Source of the DNA: Melieria omissa
Taxonomy: Eukaryota > Arthropoda > Insecta > Diptera > Ulidiidae
DNA: 64,000 bases
Direction: 5' to 3'
NCBI GenBank assembly: GCA_963971225.1
Contig: OZ020267.1
Span: forward strand, 84,371,648 to 84,435,647
The notes under the pieces are model-generated. The model searched no databases. It saw only the letters and a list, made by a program, of their open reading frames with translations, and was not told the DNA's origin. The translations under genes were made by a program, and so were the position numbers. Of the stretch, positions 36,558 to 49,676 are shown piece after piece. The first letter of the stretch is position 1. Each line of letters opens with the position of its first letter.

Positions 36558-39423
36558 TTAAGGGGTAAATTATTAATATGTACTTATGCATTTGGTGTTG
36601 ACAAGCATTTTAGTGGTTGCACCCAAGTAGCAATTTTTTCAAAGTCACCGTTCCAAATCGATTTGCTTTCGAACCTTGGGGTATAGAAGGATGATTGATA
36701 CCATTATAGAAAGCATACGAGTCTAGCTAAATAATAAGGCATAATATTATTAAAATCCGTTAACGGGTCGAGATTTAAGAGCCATAATTTCGATCATGCT
36801 GCCGGTGGGATATTTTTTTATTTACCAAATTGGTGAAAGGTGGTCACTCTGGCTTAATTTTGACGCCATTTTGATTAAAGTGATTGTGCGTACTTAGGTT
36901 CCACAAGCATTTGATTGGTTATATAGATCAGAGGTGCATTCTTTCAATCAGTAGTTGTTGTGACAGCAACGAAGCAACACGTGTGGGGGCTGCGCGGATT
37001 TTTGTTTTGTTGCCTCAAGAAATTGTATGTATGAAAAAAAATTAGATGCTTTTGTTGTTGTAGTTTTTGTGTGTATGCTTTTTTGTGTTGGCGATTGGTT
37101 GGCCTTTCGGCAATGTCAAATGGGAACATTATATTTTTTTCACTTATAATTTTAAGGGTCAAGCGAAATGCACAATGTGCTTTCAACTAATTCAATTAAT
37201 TAAATAATTTGTTTGCATTTTTTGGGCAACTTTACATGTATTGGTTTGTGCTTTTCCATAAGAACATTTTGGGCACCCCTGATATAGATGTATCATGTGG
37301 TCGATATCACTTTTCCACAACGAAATTCTCCTGCATTATTTGAGATAACGAGAAGATTGACCCCATTTATGAAAGCTCAAAACTCCAGCTAGGTTTTAAG
37401 GTTATTATTTTTTCTATAAACCTAGAATCATCATAGTTTACAAGCATTTTATCGATTTTGCAGTAGGCAGCCATTTAATGTCACCCTTGCGCATCGATCT
37501 GTTCATGATTGCCGAATAGTAATCAAATTATTGATTTAATTTGATAAAGCTGCAATCTCTAGCTACATTTTAAGGGGTTTTTTTATTAACGTAACCCATA
37601 CCGTTTGGAATCTATAAGCACTTTAGTGGTGAGTGTGTATTTTGTAATAGGCAGTTTTTCAATGTTATCCTTGCGCATCGATATGCTCATTATTCCTGAA
37701 GGATAATGAAAAGGTAGGGACCAATATAGAAAGCATAAGACTCTGGCTAAATTTTAAGGGGTCAATTATTAATATGCACTTATGCATTTGGTGTTGACAA
37801 GCATTTTAGTGGTTGCACCCAAGTAGCAATTTTTTCAAAGTCACCGTTCCAAATCGATTTGCTTTCGAACCTTGGGGTATAGAAGGATGATTGATACCAT
37901 TATAGAAAGCATACGAGTCTAGCTAAATAATAAGGCATAATATTATTAAAATCCGTTAACGGGTCGAGATTTAACAGCCATAATTTCGATCATGCTGCTG
38001 GTGGGATATTGTTTTTATTTACCAAATTGGTGAAAGGTGGTCACTCTCGCTTAATTTTGACGCCATTTTGATTAAAGTGATTGTGCGTACTTAGGTTCCA
38101 CAAGCATTTGATTGGTTATATAGATCAGAGGTGCATTCTTTCAATCAGTCGTTGTTGTGACAGCAACGAAGCAACACGTGTGGGGGCTGCGCCGATTTTT
38201 GTTTTGTTGCCTCAAGAAATTGTATGTATGAAAAAAAATTAGATGCTTTTGTTGTTGTAGTTTTTGTTTTGGCGATTGGTTGGCCTTTCGGCAATGACAA
38301 ATGGGAACATTATATTTTTTCACTTATAATTTTAAGGGTCAAGCGAAATGCACAATGTGCTTTCAACTAATTAAATAATTTGTTTGCATTTTTTTTGGGC
38401 AACTTTACATGTATTGGTTTTTGCTTTTCCATAAGAAGATTTTGGGCACCCCTGATATAGATGTATCATGTGGTCGATATCACTTTTCCACAAAGAAATT
38501 CTCCTGCATTATTTGAGATAGCGAGAAGATTGACCCCATTTATGAAAGCTCAAAACTCCAGCTAGGTTTTAAGGTTATTATTTTTTCTATAAACCTAGAA
38601 TCATCATATTTTACAAGCATTTTATCGATTTTGCAGTAGGCAGCCATTTAATGTCACTCTTGTGCATCAATCTGTTCATGATTGCCGAATAGTAATCAAA
38701 TTATTGATTTAATTTGATAAAGCTGCAATCTCTAGCTACATTTTAAGGGGTTTTTTATTAACGTAACCCATACCGTGTGGAATCTATAAGCACTTTAGTG
38801 GTGAGTGTGTATTTTGTAATAGGCAGTTTTTCAATGTTTTCCTTGCGCATCGATATGCTCATTATTCCTGAAGGATAATGAAAAGTTAGGGACCAATATA
38901 GAAAGCATAAGACTCTGGCTAAATTTTAAGGGGTAAATTATTAATATGCACTTATGCATTTGGTGTTGCCAAGCATTTTAGTGGTTGCACCCAAGTAGCA
39001 ATTTTTTCAAAGTCACCGTTCCAAATCGATTTGCTTTCGAACCTTGGGGTATAGAAGGATGATTGATACCATACGAGTCTAGCTAAATAATAAGGCATAA
39101 TATTATTAAAATCCGTTAACGGGTCGAGATTTAAGAGCCATAATTTCGATCATGCTGCCGGTGGGATATTTTTTTTATTTACCAAATTGGTGAAAGGTGG
39201 TCACTCTGGCTTAATTTGGACGTCATTTTGATTAAAGTGATTGTGCGTACTTAGGTTCCACAAGCATTTGATTGGTTATATAGATCAGAGGTAAACTCTT
39301 TCAATCAGTCGTTGTTGTGACAGCAACGAAGCAACACGTGTGGGGGCTCCGCGGCAGCCATTTATGTCACTCTTGCGCATCGATCTGTTCATGATTGCCG
39401 AATAGTAAGTAGAGTAGTAGACA

Positions 39424-39750
39424 GCCGCCGTGGCTCAGTTGGTTAGTGCGCGGCCCAAGCGAGTCGCATGCAGAGCGACGCTAGTTCGAATTCTGCATGT
39501 AGTAACACCAAAAAAAAATAACGGGGAACTCGTTTTCTCTTTCGGTGGCTGTCCTCTCAGCTGGAAATGGCAAACCTCTGAGAGTAAAAATTGCCTATGA
39601 AAAAGCTCCCAACCTGCCGTTCGGAACCGGCATAAAACTGTAGGTCCCTTCCACCCGCGTACAAAATTCGCACGCACAACACGGGTGGTTGCGGGAAGCT
39701 AGGCCTTAGTCTCGCGTAAGCGGGCTGTCGTGCCAATCAATTATTATTAT
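39424..39750 (+). mobile_element. tRNA-derived SINE, copy 6 (in HOR C2)
   Basis: 327 bp. It is the homologue of copy 4 at the same place in HOR C. The host monomer has an extra 12-bp deletion near 39071, upstream of the SINE. Confidence 0.82.
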
Positions 39751-40605
39751 GATTGTGCGTACTTAGGTTCCACAAGCATTTGATTGGTTATATAGATCAG
39801 AGGTGCATTCTTTCAATCAGTCGTTGTTGTGACAGCAACGAAGCAACACGTGTGGGGGCTGCGCGGATTTTTGTTTTGTTGCCTCAAGAAATTGTATGTA
39901 TGAAAAAAAATTAGATGCTTTTGTTGTTGTAGTTTTTGTTTTGGCGATTGGTTGGCCTTTCGGCAATGACAAATGGGAACATAATATTTTTTTCACTTAT
40001 AATTTTAAGGGTCAAGCGAAATGCACAATGTGCTTTCAACTAATTCAATTAATTAAATAATTTGTTTGCATTTTTTGGGCAACTTTACATGTATTGGTTT
40101 TTGCTTTTCCATAAGAATATTTTGGGCACCCCTGATATAGATGTATCATGTGGTCGATATCACTTTTCCACAACGAAATTCTCCTGCATTATCTGAGATA
40201 GCGAGAAGATTGACCCCATTTATGAAAGCTCAAAACTCCAGCTAGGTTTTAAGGTTATTATTTTTTCTATAAACCTAGAATCATCATATTTTACAAGCAT
40301 TTTATCGATTATGCAGTAGGCAGCCATTTAATGTCACTTTTGCGCATCGATCTGTTCATGATTGCGGAATAGTAATCAAATTATTGATTTAATTTGATAA
40401 AGCTGCAATCTCTAGCTACATTTTAAGGGGTTTTCTATTAACGTAACCCATACCGTTTCGAATCTATAAGCACTTTAGTGGTGAGTGTGTATTTTGTAAT
40501 AGGCAGTTTTTCAATGTTATCCTTGCGCACCGATATGCTCATTATTCCTGAAGGATAATGAAAAGGTAGGGACCAATATAGAAAGCATAAGACTCTGGCT
40601 AAATT

Positions 40606-41138
40606 TTAAGGGGTAAATTATTAATATGCACTTATGCATTTGGTGTTGACAAGCATTTTAGTGGTTGCACCCAAGTAGCAATTTTTTCAAAGTCACCGTT
40701 CCAAATCGATTTGCTTTCGAACCTTGGGGTATAGAAGGATGATTGATACCATTATAGAAAGCATACGAGTCTAGCTAAATAATAAGGCATAATATTATTA
40801 AAATCCGTTAACGGGTCGAGATTTTTCAAGCATTTTATCGATTTTGCAGTAGGCAGCCATTTAATGTCACTCTTGCGCATCGATCTGTTCATGATTGCCG
40901 AATAGTAATGAAATTATTGATTTAATTTGATAAAGCTGCTATCTCTAGCTACATTTTAAGGGGTTTTTTATTAACGTAACCCATACCGTTTGGAATCTAT
41001 AAGCACTTTAGTGGTGAGTGTGTATTTTGTAATTGGCAGTTTTTCAATGTTATCCTTGCGCATCGATATGCTCATTATTCCTGAAGGATAATGAAAAGTT
41101 AGGGACCAATATAGAAAGCATAAGACTCTGGCTAAATT
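40606..41138 (+). repeat. 533-bp truncated monomer, copy 5 (HOR C2)
   Basis: The junction is near 40816-40832. It follows SINE monomer 38926. Confidence 0.92.
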
Positions 41139-42281
41139 TTAAGGGGTCAATTATTTATATGCACTTATGCATTTGGTGTTGACAAGCATTTTAGTGGTTG
41201 CACCCAAGTAGCAATTTTTTCAAAGTCACCGTTCCAAATCGATTTGCTTTCGAACCTTGGGGTATAGAAGGATGATTGATACCATTATAGAAAGCATACG
41301 AGTCTAGCTAAATAATATGGCATAATATTATTAAAATCCGTTAACGGGTCGAGATTTAACAGCCATAATTTCGATCATGCTGGCGGTGGGATATTTTTTT
41401 TATTTACCAAATTGGTGAAAGGTGGTCACTCTGGCTTAATTTTGACGCCATTTTGATTAAAGTGATTAGATCAGAGGTGCATTCTTTCAATCAGTCGTTG
41501 TTGTGACAGCAACGAAGCAACACGTGTGGGGGCTGCGCGGATTTTTGTTTTGTTGCCTCAAGAAATTGTATGTATGAAAAAAAATTAGATGCTTCTGTTG
41601 TTGTAGTTTTTGTTTTGGCGATTGGTTGGCCTTTCGGCAATGACAAATGGGAACATTATATTTTTTTCACTTATAATTTTAAGGGTCAAGCGAAATGCAC
41701 AATGTGCTTTCAACTAATTCAACTAATTAAATAATTTGTTTGCATTTTTTTTGGGCAACTTTACATGTATTGGTTTTTGCTTTTCCATAAGAATATTTTG
41801 GGCACCCCTGATATAGATGTATCATGTGGTCGATATCACTTTTCCACAACGAAATTCTCCTGCATTATTTGAGATAACGAGAAGATTGACCCCATTTATG
41901 AAAGCTCAAAACTCCAGCTAGGTTTTAAGGTTATTATTTTTTCTATAAACCTAGAATCATCATATTTTACAAGCATTTTATCGATTTTGCAGTAGGCAGC
42001 CATTTAATGTCACTCTTGCGCATCGATCTGTTCATGATTGCCGAATAGCAATGAAATTATTGATTTAATTTGATAAAGCTGCAATCTCTAGCTACATTTT
42101 AAGGGGTTTTTTATTAACGTAACCCATACCGTTTGGAATCTATAAGTACTTTACTGGTGAGTGTGTATTTTGTAATAGACAGTTTTTCAATGTTATCCTT
42201 GCGCATCGATATGCTCATTATTCCTGAAGGATAATGAAAAGTTAGGGACCAATATAGAAAACATAAGACTCTGGCTAAATT

Positions 42282-43295
42282 TTAAGGGGTCAATTATTAA
42301 TATGCACTTATGCATTTGGTGTTGACAAGCATTTTAGTGGTTGCACCCAAGTAGCAATTTTTTCAAAGTCACCGTTCCAAATCGATTTGCTTTCGAACCT
42401 TGGGGTATAGAAGGATGATTGATACCATTATAGAAAGCATACGAGTCTAGCTAAATAATATGGCATAATATTATTAAAATCCGTTAACGGGTCGAGATTT
42501 AACAGCCATAATTTCGATCATGCTGCCGGTGGGATATTTTTTTATTTACCAAATTGGTGAAAGGTGGTCACTCTGGCTTAATTTTGACGCCATTTTGATT
42601 AAAGTGATTGTGCGTACTTAGGTTCCACAAGCATTTGATTGGTTATATAGATCAGAGGTGCATTCTTTCAATCAGTCGTTGTTGTGACAGCAACGAAGCA
42701 ACACGTGTGGGGGCTGCGCGGATTTTTGTTTTGTTGCCTCAAGAAATTCTATGTATGAAAAAAATTAGATGCTTTTGTTGTTGTAGTTTTTGTGTGTATG
42801 CTTTTTTGTGTTGGCGATTGGTTGGCCTTTCGGCAATGTCAAATGGGAACATTATATTTTTTTCACTTATAATTTTAAGGGTCAAGCGAAATGCACAATG
42901 TGCTTTCAACTAATTCAATTAATTAAATAATTTGTTTGCATTTTTTTTGGGCAACTTTACATGTATTGGTTTTTGTTTTCCATAAGAAGATTTTGGGCAC
43001 CCCTGATATAGATGTATCATGTGGTCGATATCACTTTTCCACAACGAAATTCTCCTGCATTATCTGAGATAGCGAGAAGATTGACCCCATTTATGAAAGC
43101 TCAAAACTCCAGCTAGGTTTCAAGGTTATTATTTTTTCTATAAACCTAGAATCATCATATTTTACAAGTGGTGAGTGTGTATTTTGTAATAGGCAGTTTT
43201 TCAATGTTATCCTTGCGCATCGATATGCTCATTATTCCTGAAGGATAATGAAAAGGTAGGGCCCAATATAGAAAGCATAAGACTCTGGCTAAATT
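42282..43295 (+). repeat. 1014-bp monomer variant, copy 5
   Basis: Same deletion. It is homologous to the copies at 19758 and 31707 (second half of HOR C, or HOR B). Confidence 0.88.
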
Positions 43296-43805
43296 TTAAG
43301 GGGTAAATTATTAATATGTACTTATGCATTTGGTGTTGACAAGCATTTTAGTGGTTGCACCCAAGTAGCAATTTTTTCAAAGTCACCGTTCCAAATCGAT
43401 TTGCTTTCGAACCTTGGGGTATAGAAGGATGATTGATACCATTATAGAAAGCATACGAGTCTAGCTAAATAATAAGGCATAATATTATTAAAATCCGTTA
43501 ACGGGTCGAGATTTAAGAGCCATAATTTCGATCATGCTGCCGGTGGGATATTTTTTTTATTTACCAAATTGGTGAAAGGTGGTCACTCTGGCTTAATTTG
43601 GACGTCATTTTGATTAAAGTGATTGTGCGTACTTAGGTTCCACAAGCATTTGATTGGTTATATAGATCAGAGGTAAACTCTTTCAATCAGTCGTTGTTGT
43701 GACAGCAACGAAGCAACACGTGTGGGGGCTCCGCGGCAGCCATTTATGTCACTCTTGCGCATCGATCTGTTCATGATTGCCGAATAGTAAGTAGAGTAGT
43801 AGACA

Positions 43806-44132
43806 GCCGCTGTGGCTCAGTTGGTTAGTGCGCGGCCCAAGCGAGTCGCATGCAGAGCGACGCTAGTTCGAATTCTGCATGTAGTAACACCAAAAAAAAA
43901 TAACGGGGAACTCGTTTTCTCTTTCGGTGGCTGTCCTCTCAGCTGGAAATGGCAAACCTCTGAGAGTAAAAATTGCCTATGAAAAAGCTCCCAACCTGCC
44001 GTTCGGAACCGGCATAAAACTGTAGGTCCCTTCCACCCGCGTACAAAATTCGCACGCACAACACGGGTGGTTGCGGGAAGCTAGGCCTTAGTCTCGCGTA
44101 AGCGGGCTGTCGTGCCAATCAATTATTATTAT
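43806..44132 (+). mobile_element. tRNA-derived SINE, copy 7 (end of HOR C2)
   Basis: 327 bp with one visible C-to-T change just upstream of box A (GCCGCTGTGG at 43806-43815). It is otherwise as the other copies and is followed by a 533-bp truncated monomer. Confidence 0.82.
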
Positions 44133-44987
44133 GATTGTGCGTACTTAGGTTCCACAAGCATTTGATTGGTTATATAGATCAGAGGTGCATTCTTTCAATC
44201 AGTCGTTGTTGTGACAGCAACGAAGCAACACGTGTGGGGGCTGCGCGGATTTTTGTTTTGTTGCCTCAAGAAATTGTATGTATGAAAAAAAATTAGATGC
44301 TTTTGTTGTTGTAGTTTTTGTTTTGGCGATTGGTTGGCCTTTCGGCAATGACAAATGGGAACATAATATTTTTTTCACTTATAATTTTAAGGGTCAAGCG
44401 AAATGCACAATGTGCTTTCAACTAATTCAATTAATTAAATAATTTGTTTGCATTTTTTGGGCAACTTTACATGTATTGGTTTTTGCTTTTCCATAAGAAT
44501 ATTTTGGGCACCCCTGATATAGATGTATCATGTGGTCGATATCACTTTTCCACAACGAAATTCTCCTGCATTATCTGAGATAGCGAGAAGATTGACCCCA
44601 TTTATGAAAGCTCAAAACTCCAGCTAGGTTTTAAGGTTATTATTTTTTCTATAAACCTAGAATCATCATATTTTACAAGCATTTTATCGATTATGCAGTA
44701 GGCAGCCATTTAATGTCACTTTTGCGCATCGATCTGTTCATGATTGCGGAATAGTAATCAAATTATTGATTTAATTTGATAAAGCTGCAATCTCTAGCTA
44801 CATTTTAAGGGGTTTTCTATTAACGTAACCCATACCGTTTCGAATCTATAAGCACTTTAGTGGTGAGTGTGTATTTTGTAATAGGCAGTTTTTCAATGTT
44901 ATCCTTGCGCATCGATATGCTCATTATTCCTGAAGGATAATGAAAAGGTAGGGACCAATATAGAAAGCATAAGACTCTGGCTAAATT

Positions 44988-45520
44988 TTAAGGGGTAAAT
45001 TATTAATATGCACTTATGCATTTGGTGTTGACAAGCATTTTAGTGGTTGCACCCAAGTAGCAATTTTTTCAAAGTCACCGTTCCAAATCGATTTGCTTTC
45101 GAACCTTGGGGTATAGAAGGATGATTGATACCATTATAGAAAGCATACGAGTCTAGCTAAATAATAAGGCATAATATTATTAAAATCCGTTAACGGGTCG
45201 AGATTTTTCAAGCATTTTATCGATTTTGCAGTAGGCAGCCATTTAATGTCACTCTTGCGCATCGATCTGTTCATGATTGCCGAATAGTAATGAAATTATT
45301 GATTTAATTTGATAAAGCTGCTATCTCTAGCTACATTTTAAGGGGTTTTTTATTAACGTAACCCATACCGTTTGGAATCTATAAGCACTTTAGTGGTGAG
45401 TGTGTATTTTGTAATTGGCAGTTTTTCAATGTTATCCTTGCGCATCGATATGCTCATTATTCCTGAAGGATAATGAAAAGTTAGGGACCAATATAGAAAG
45501 CATAAGACTCTGGCTAAATT
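44988..45520 (+). repeat. 533-bp truncated monomer, copy 6 (end of HOR C2)
   Basis: The junction is near 45198-45214. This unit is present at the end of C2 but absent as a separate unit at the end of C1, which explains most of the length difference apart from the hAT element. Confidence 0.92.
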
Positions 45521-48500
45521 TTAAGGGGTCAATTATTTATATGCACTTATGCATTTGGTGTTGACAAGCATTTTAGTGGTTGCACCCAAGTAGCAATTTT
45601 TTCAAAGTCACCGTTCCAAATCGATTTGCTTTCGAACCTTGGGGTATAGAAGGATGATTGATACCATTATAGAAACGAGTCTAGCTAAGGCATAATATTA
45701 TTAAAATCCGTTAACGGGTCGAGATTTAACAGCCATAATTTCGATCATGCTGGCGGTGGGATATTTTTTTTATTTACCAAATTGGTGAAAGGTGGTCACT
45801 CTGGCTTAATTTTGACGCCATTTTGATTAAAGTGATTAGATCAGAGGTGCATTCTTTCAATCAGTCGTTGTTGTGACAGCAACGAAGCAACACGTGTGGG
45901 GGCTGCGCGGATTTTTGTTTTGTTGCCTCAAGAAATTGTATGTATGAAAAAAAATTAGATGCTTCTGTTGTTGTAGTTTTTGTTTTGGCGATTGGTTGGC
46001 CTTTCGGCAATGACAAATGGGAACATTATATTTTTTTCACTTATAATTTTAAGGGTCAAGCGAAATGCACAATGTGCTTTCAACTAATTCAACTAATTAA
46101 ATAATTTGTTTGCATTTTTTTTGGGCAACTTTACATGTATTGGTTTTTGCTTTTCCATAAGAATATTTTGGGCACCCCTGATATAGATGTATCATGTGGT
46201 CGATATCACTTTTCCACAACGAAATTCTCCTGCATTATTTGAGATAACGAGAAGATTGACCCCATTTATGAAAGCTCAAAACTCCAGCTAGGTTTTAAGG
46301 TTATTATTTTTTCTATAAACCTAGAATCATCATATTTTACAAGCATTTTATCGATTTTGCAGTAGGCAGCCATTTAATGTCACTCTTGCGCATCGATCTG
46401 TTCATGATTGCCGAATAGCAATGAAATTATTGATTTAATTTGATAAAGCTGCAATCTCTAGCTACATTTTAAGGGGTTTTTTATTAACGTAACCCATACC
46501 GTTTGGAATCTATAAGTACTTTACTGGTGAGTGTGTATTTTGTAATAGACAGTTTTTCAATGTTATCCTTGCGCATCGATATGCTCATTATTCCTGAAGG
46601 ATAATGAAAAGTTAGGGACCAATATAGAAAACATAAGACTCTGGCTAAATTTTAAGGGGTCAATTATTAATATGCACTTATGCATTTGGTGTTGACAAGC
46701 ATTTTAGTGGTTGCACCCAAGTAGCAATTTTTTCAAAGTCACCGTTCCAAATCGATTTGCTTTCGAACCTTGGGGTATAGAAGGATGATTGATACCATTA
46801 TAGAAAGCATACGAGTCTAGCTAAATAATATGGCATAATATTATTAAAATCCGTTAACGGGTCGAGATTTAACAGCCATAATTTCGATCATGCTGCCGGT
46901 GGGATATTTTTTTATTTACCAAATTGGTGAAAGGTGGTCACTCTGGCTTAATTTTGACGCCATTTTGATTAAAGTGATTGTGCGTACTTAGGTTCCACAA
47001 GCATTTGATTGGTTATATAGATCAGAGGTGCATTCTTTCAATCAGTCGTTGTTGTGACAGCAACGAAGCAACACGTGTGGGGGCTGCGCGGATTTTTGTT
47101 TTGTTGCCTCAAGAAATTCTATGTATGAAAAAAATTAGATGCTTTTGTTGTTGTAGTTTTTGTGTGTATGCTTTTTTGTGTTGGCGATTGGTTGGCCTTT
47201 CGGCAATGTCAAATGGGAACATTATATTTTTTTCACTTATAATTTTAAGGGTCAAGCGAAATGCACAATGTGCTTTCAACTAATTCAATTAATTAAATAA
47301 TTTGTTTGCATTTTTTTTGGGCAACTTTACATGTATTGGTTTTTGTTTTCCATAAGAAGATTTTGGGCACCCCTGATATAGATGTATCATGTGGTCGATA
47401 TCACTTTTCAACAACGAAATTCTCCTGCATTATCTGAGATAGCGAGAAGATTGACCCCATTTATGAAAGCTCAAAACTCCAGCTAGGTTTCAAGGTTATT
47501 ATTTTTTCTATAAACCTAGAATCATCATATTTTACAAGTGGTGAGTGTGTATTTTGTAATAGGCAGTTTTTCAATGTTATCCTTGCGCATCGATATGCTC
47601 ATTATTCCTGAAGGATAATGAAAAGGTAGGGCCCAATATAGAAAGCATAAGACTCTGGCTAAATTTTAAGGGGTAAATTATTAATATGCACTTATGCATT
47701 TGGTGTTGACAAGCATTTTAGTGGTTGCACCCAAGTAGCAATTTTTTCAAAGTCACCGTTCCAAATCGATTTGCTTTCGAACCTTGGGGTATAGAAGGAT
47801 GATTGATACCATTATAGAAAGCATACGAGTCTAGCTAAATAATAAGGCATAATATTATTAAAATCCGTTAACGGGTCGAGATTTAAGAGCCATAATTTCG
47901 ATCATGCTGCCGGTGGGATATTTTTTTATTTACCAAATTGGTGAAAGGTGGTCACTCTGGCTTAATTTTGACGCCATTTTGATTAAAGTGATTGTGCGTA
48001 CTTAGGTTCCACAAGCATTTGATTGGTTATATAGATCAGAGGTGCATTCTTTCAATCAGTAGTTGTTGTGACAGCAACGAAGCAACACGTGTGGGGGCTG
48101 CGCGGATTTTTGTTTTGTTGCCTCAAGAAATTGTATGTATGAAAAAAAATTAGATGCTTTTGTTGTTGTAGTTTTTGTTTTGGCGATTGGTTGGCCTTTC
48201 GGCAATGTCAAATGGGAACATTATATTTTTTTCACTTATAATTTTAAGGGTCGAAATGCACAATGTGCTTTCAACTAATTAAATAATTTGTTTGCATTTT
48301 TTTTGGGCAACTTTACATGTATTGGTTTTTGCTTTTCCATAAGAAGATTTTGGGCACCCCCTGATATAGATGTATCATGTGGTCGATATCACTTTTCCAC
48401 AACGAAATTCTCCTGCATTATTCGAGATAGCGAGAAGATTGACCCCATTTATGAAAGCTCAAAACTCCAGCTAGGTTTTAAGTTTATTATTTTTTCTATA

Positions 48501-48834
48501 AACCTAGAATCATCATATTTTACAAGCATTTTATCGATTTTGCAGTAAGCAGCCATTTAATGTCACCCTTGCGCATCGATCTGTTCATGATTGCCTAATA
48601 GTAATCAAATTATTGATTTAATTTGATAAAGCTGCAATCTCTAGCTACATTTTAAGGGGGTTTTTATTAACGTAACCCATACCGTTTGGAATCTATAAGC
48701 ACTTTAGTGGTGAGTGTGTATTTTGTAATAGGCAGTTTTTCAATGTTATCCTTGCGCATCGATGTGCTCATTAGTCCTGAAGGATAATGAAAAGTTAGGG
48801 ACCAATATAGAAAGCAAAAGACTCTGGCTAAATT
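45521..48834 (+). repeat. Start of a third HOR C copy, then loss of the pattern
   Basis: Units of 1131 (GAAACGAG signature at 45671-45678), 1014 and 1169 bp. The third unit starts like the 1196-bp units of the other copies (GGGTAAATT, CAATCAGTAGTTG). It then lacks the 16-bp insertion, has AGGGTCGAAATG with four bases missing, and follows a different variant set, so a recombination junction lies inside it around 48100-48300. The open frame at 48288-48548 is satellite sequence. Confidence 0.8.
46652..47665 (+). repeat. 1014-bp monomer variant, copy 6
   Basis: Same deletion. It has the normal T-run and not the GTTTCAC change of the copies in the equivalent slot at 24127 and 35544, so the third HOR C start is not a simple copy of the first two. 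It carries CTTTTCAACAACG near 47406, where the others have CCACAACG. Confidence 0.88.
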
Positions 48835-49676
48835 TTAAGGGGTCAATTATTAATATGCACTTATGCATTTGGTGTTGACAAGCATTTTAGTGGTTGCACC
48901 CAAGTAGCAATTTTTTCAAAGTCACCGTTCCAAATCGATTTGCTTTCGAACCTTGGGGTATAGAAGGATGATTGATACCATTATAGAAAGCATACGAGTC
49001 TAGCTAAATAATAAGGCATAATATTATTAAAATCCGTTAACGGGTCAAGATTTAACAGCCATAATTTCGATCATGCTGCCGGTGGGATATTTTTTTTATT
49101 TACCAAATTGGTGAAAGGTGGTCACTCTGGCTTAATTTTGACGCCATTTTGATTAAAGTGATTAGGCGTACTTAGGTTCCACAAGCATTTGATTGATTAT
49201 ATAGATCAGAGGTGCATTCTTTCAATCAGTCGTTGTTGTGACAGCAACGAAGCAACACGTGTGGGGGCTGCGCGGATTTTTGTTTTGTTGCCTCAAGAAA
49301 TTCTATGTATGAAAAAAAATTAGATGCTTTTGTTGTTGTAGTTTTTGTGTGTATGCTTTTTTGTGTTGGCGATTGGTTGGCCTTTCGGCAATGTCAAATG
49401 GGAACATTATATTTTTTTCACTTATAATTTTAAGGGTCAAGCGAAATGCACAATGTGCTTTCAACTAATTCAATTAATTAAATAATTTGTTTGCATTTTT
49501 GGGGCAACTTTAAATGTATTGGTTTTTGCTTTTCCATAAGAAGACTTTGGGCACCCCTGATATATAGGGTGTTTTTTTTAGAGGTTTGTTTTTCGAATAG
49601 AGGTAAAACTGGAATTTTGTGGTAAAATCTGGCAGCTCTAATGTCAGTTATGTTCAGTTTGGTTTGCCATTTCATC

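Larger units (their letters stand above)
34413..45520 (+). repeat. HOR C copy 2 (11108 bp)
   Basis: Units of 1131, 1014, 1196, 1172, 1680, 533, 1143, 1014, 1692 and 533 bp. The GAAACGAG signature sits near 34565. The SINE monomer at 38926 is 12 bp shorter than its homologue because CCATTATAGAAAGCATACG has become CCATACG. Its first monomer appears to be a recombinant. Confidence 0.9.

Noticed and set aside
48288..48548. 86-codon plus-strand frame
   Set aside because: It is satellite sequence made open by a small indel; homologous monomers have stops.
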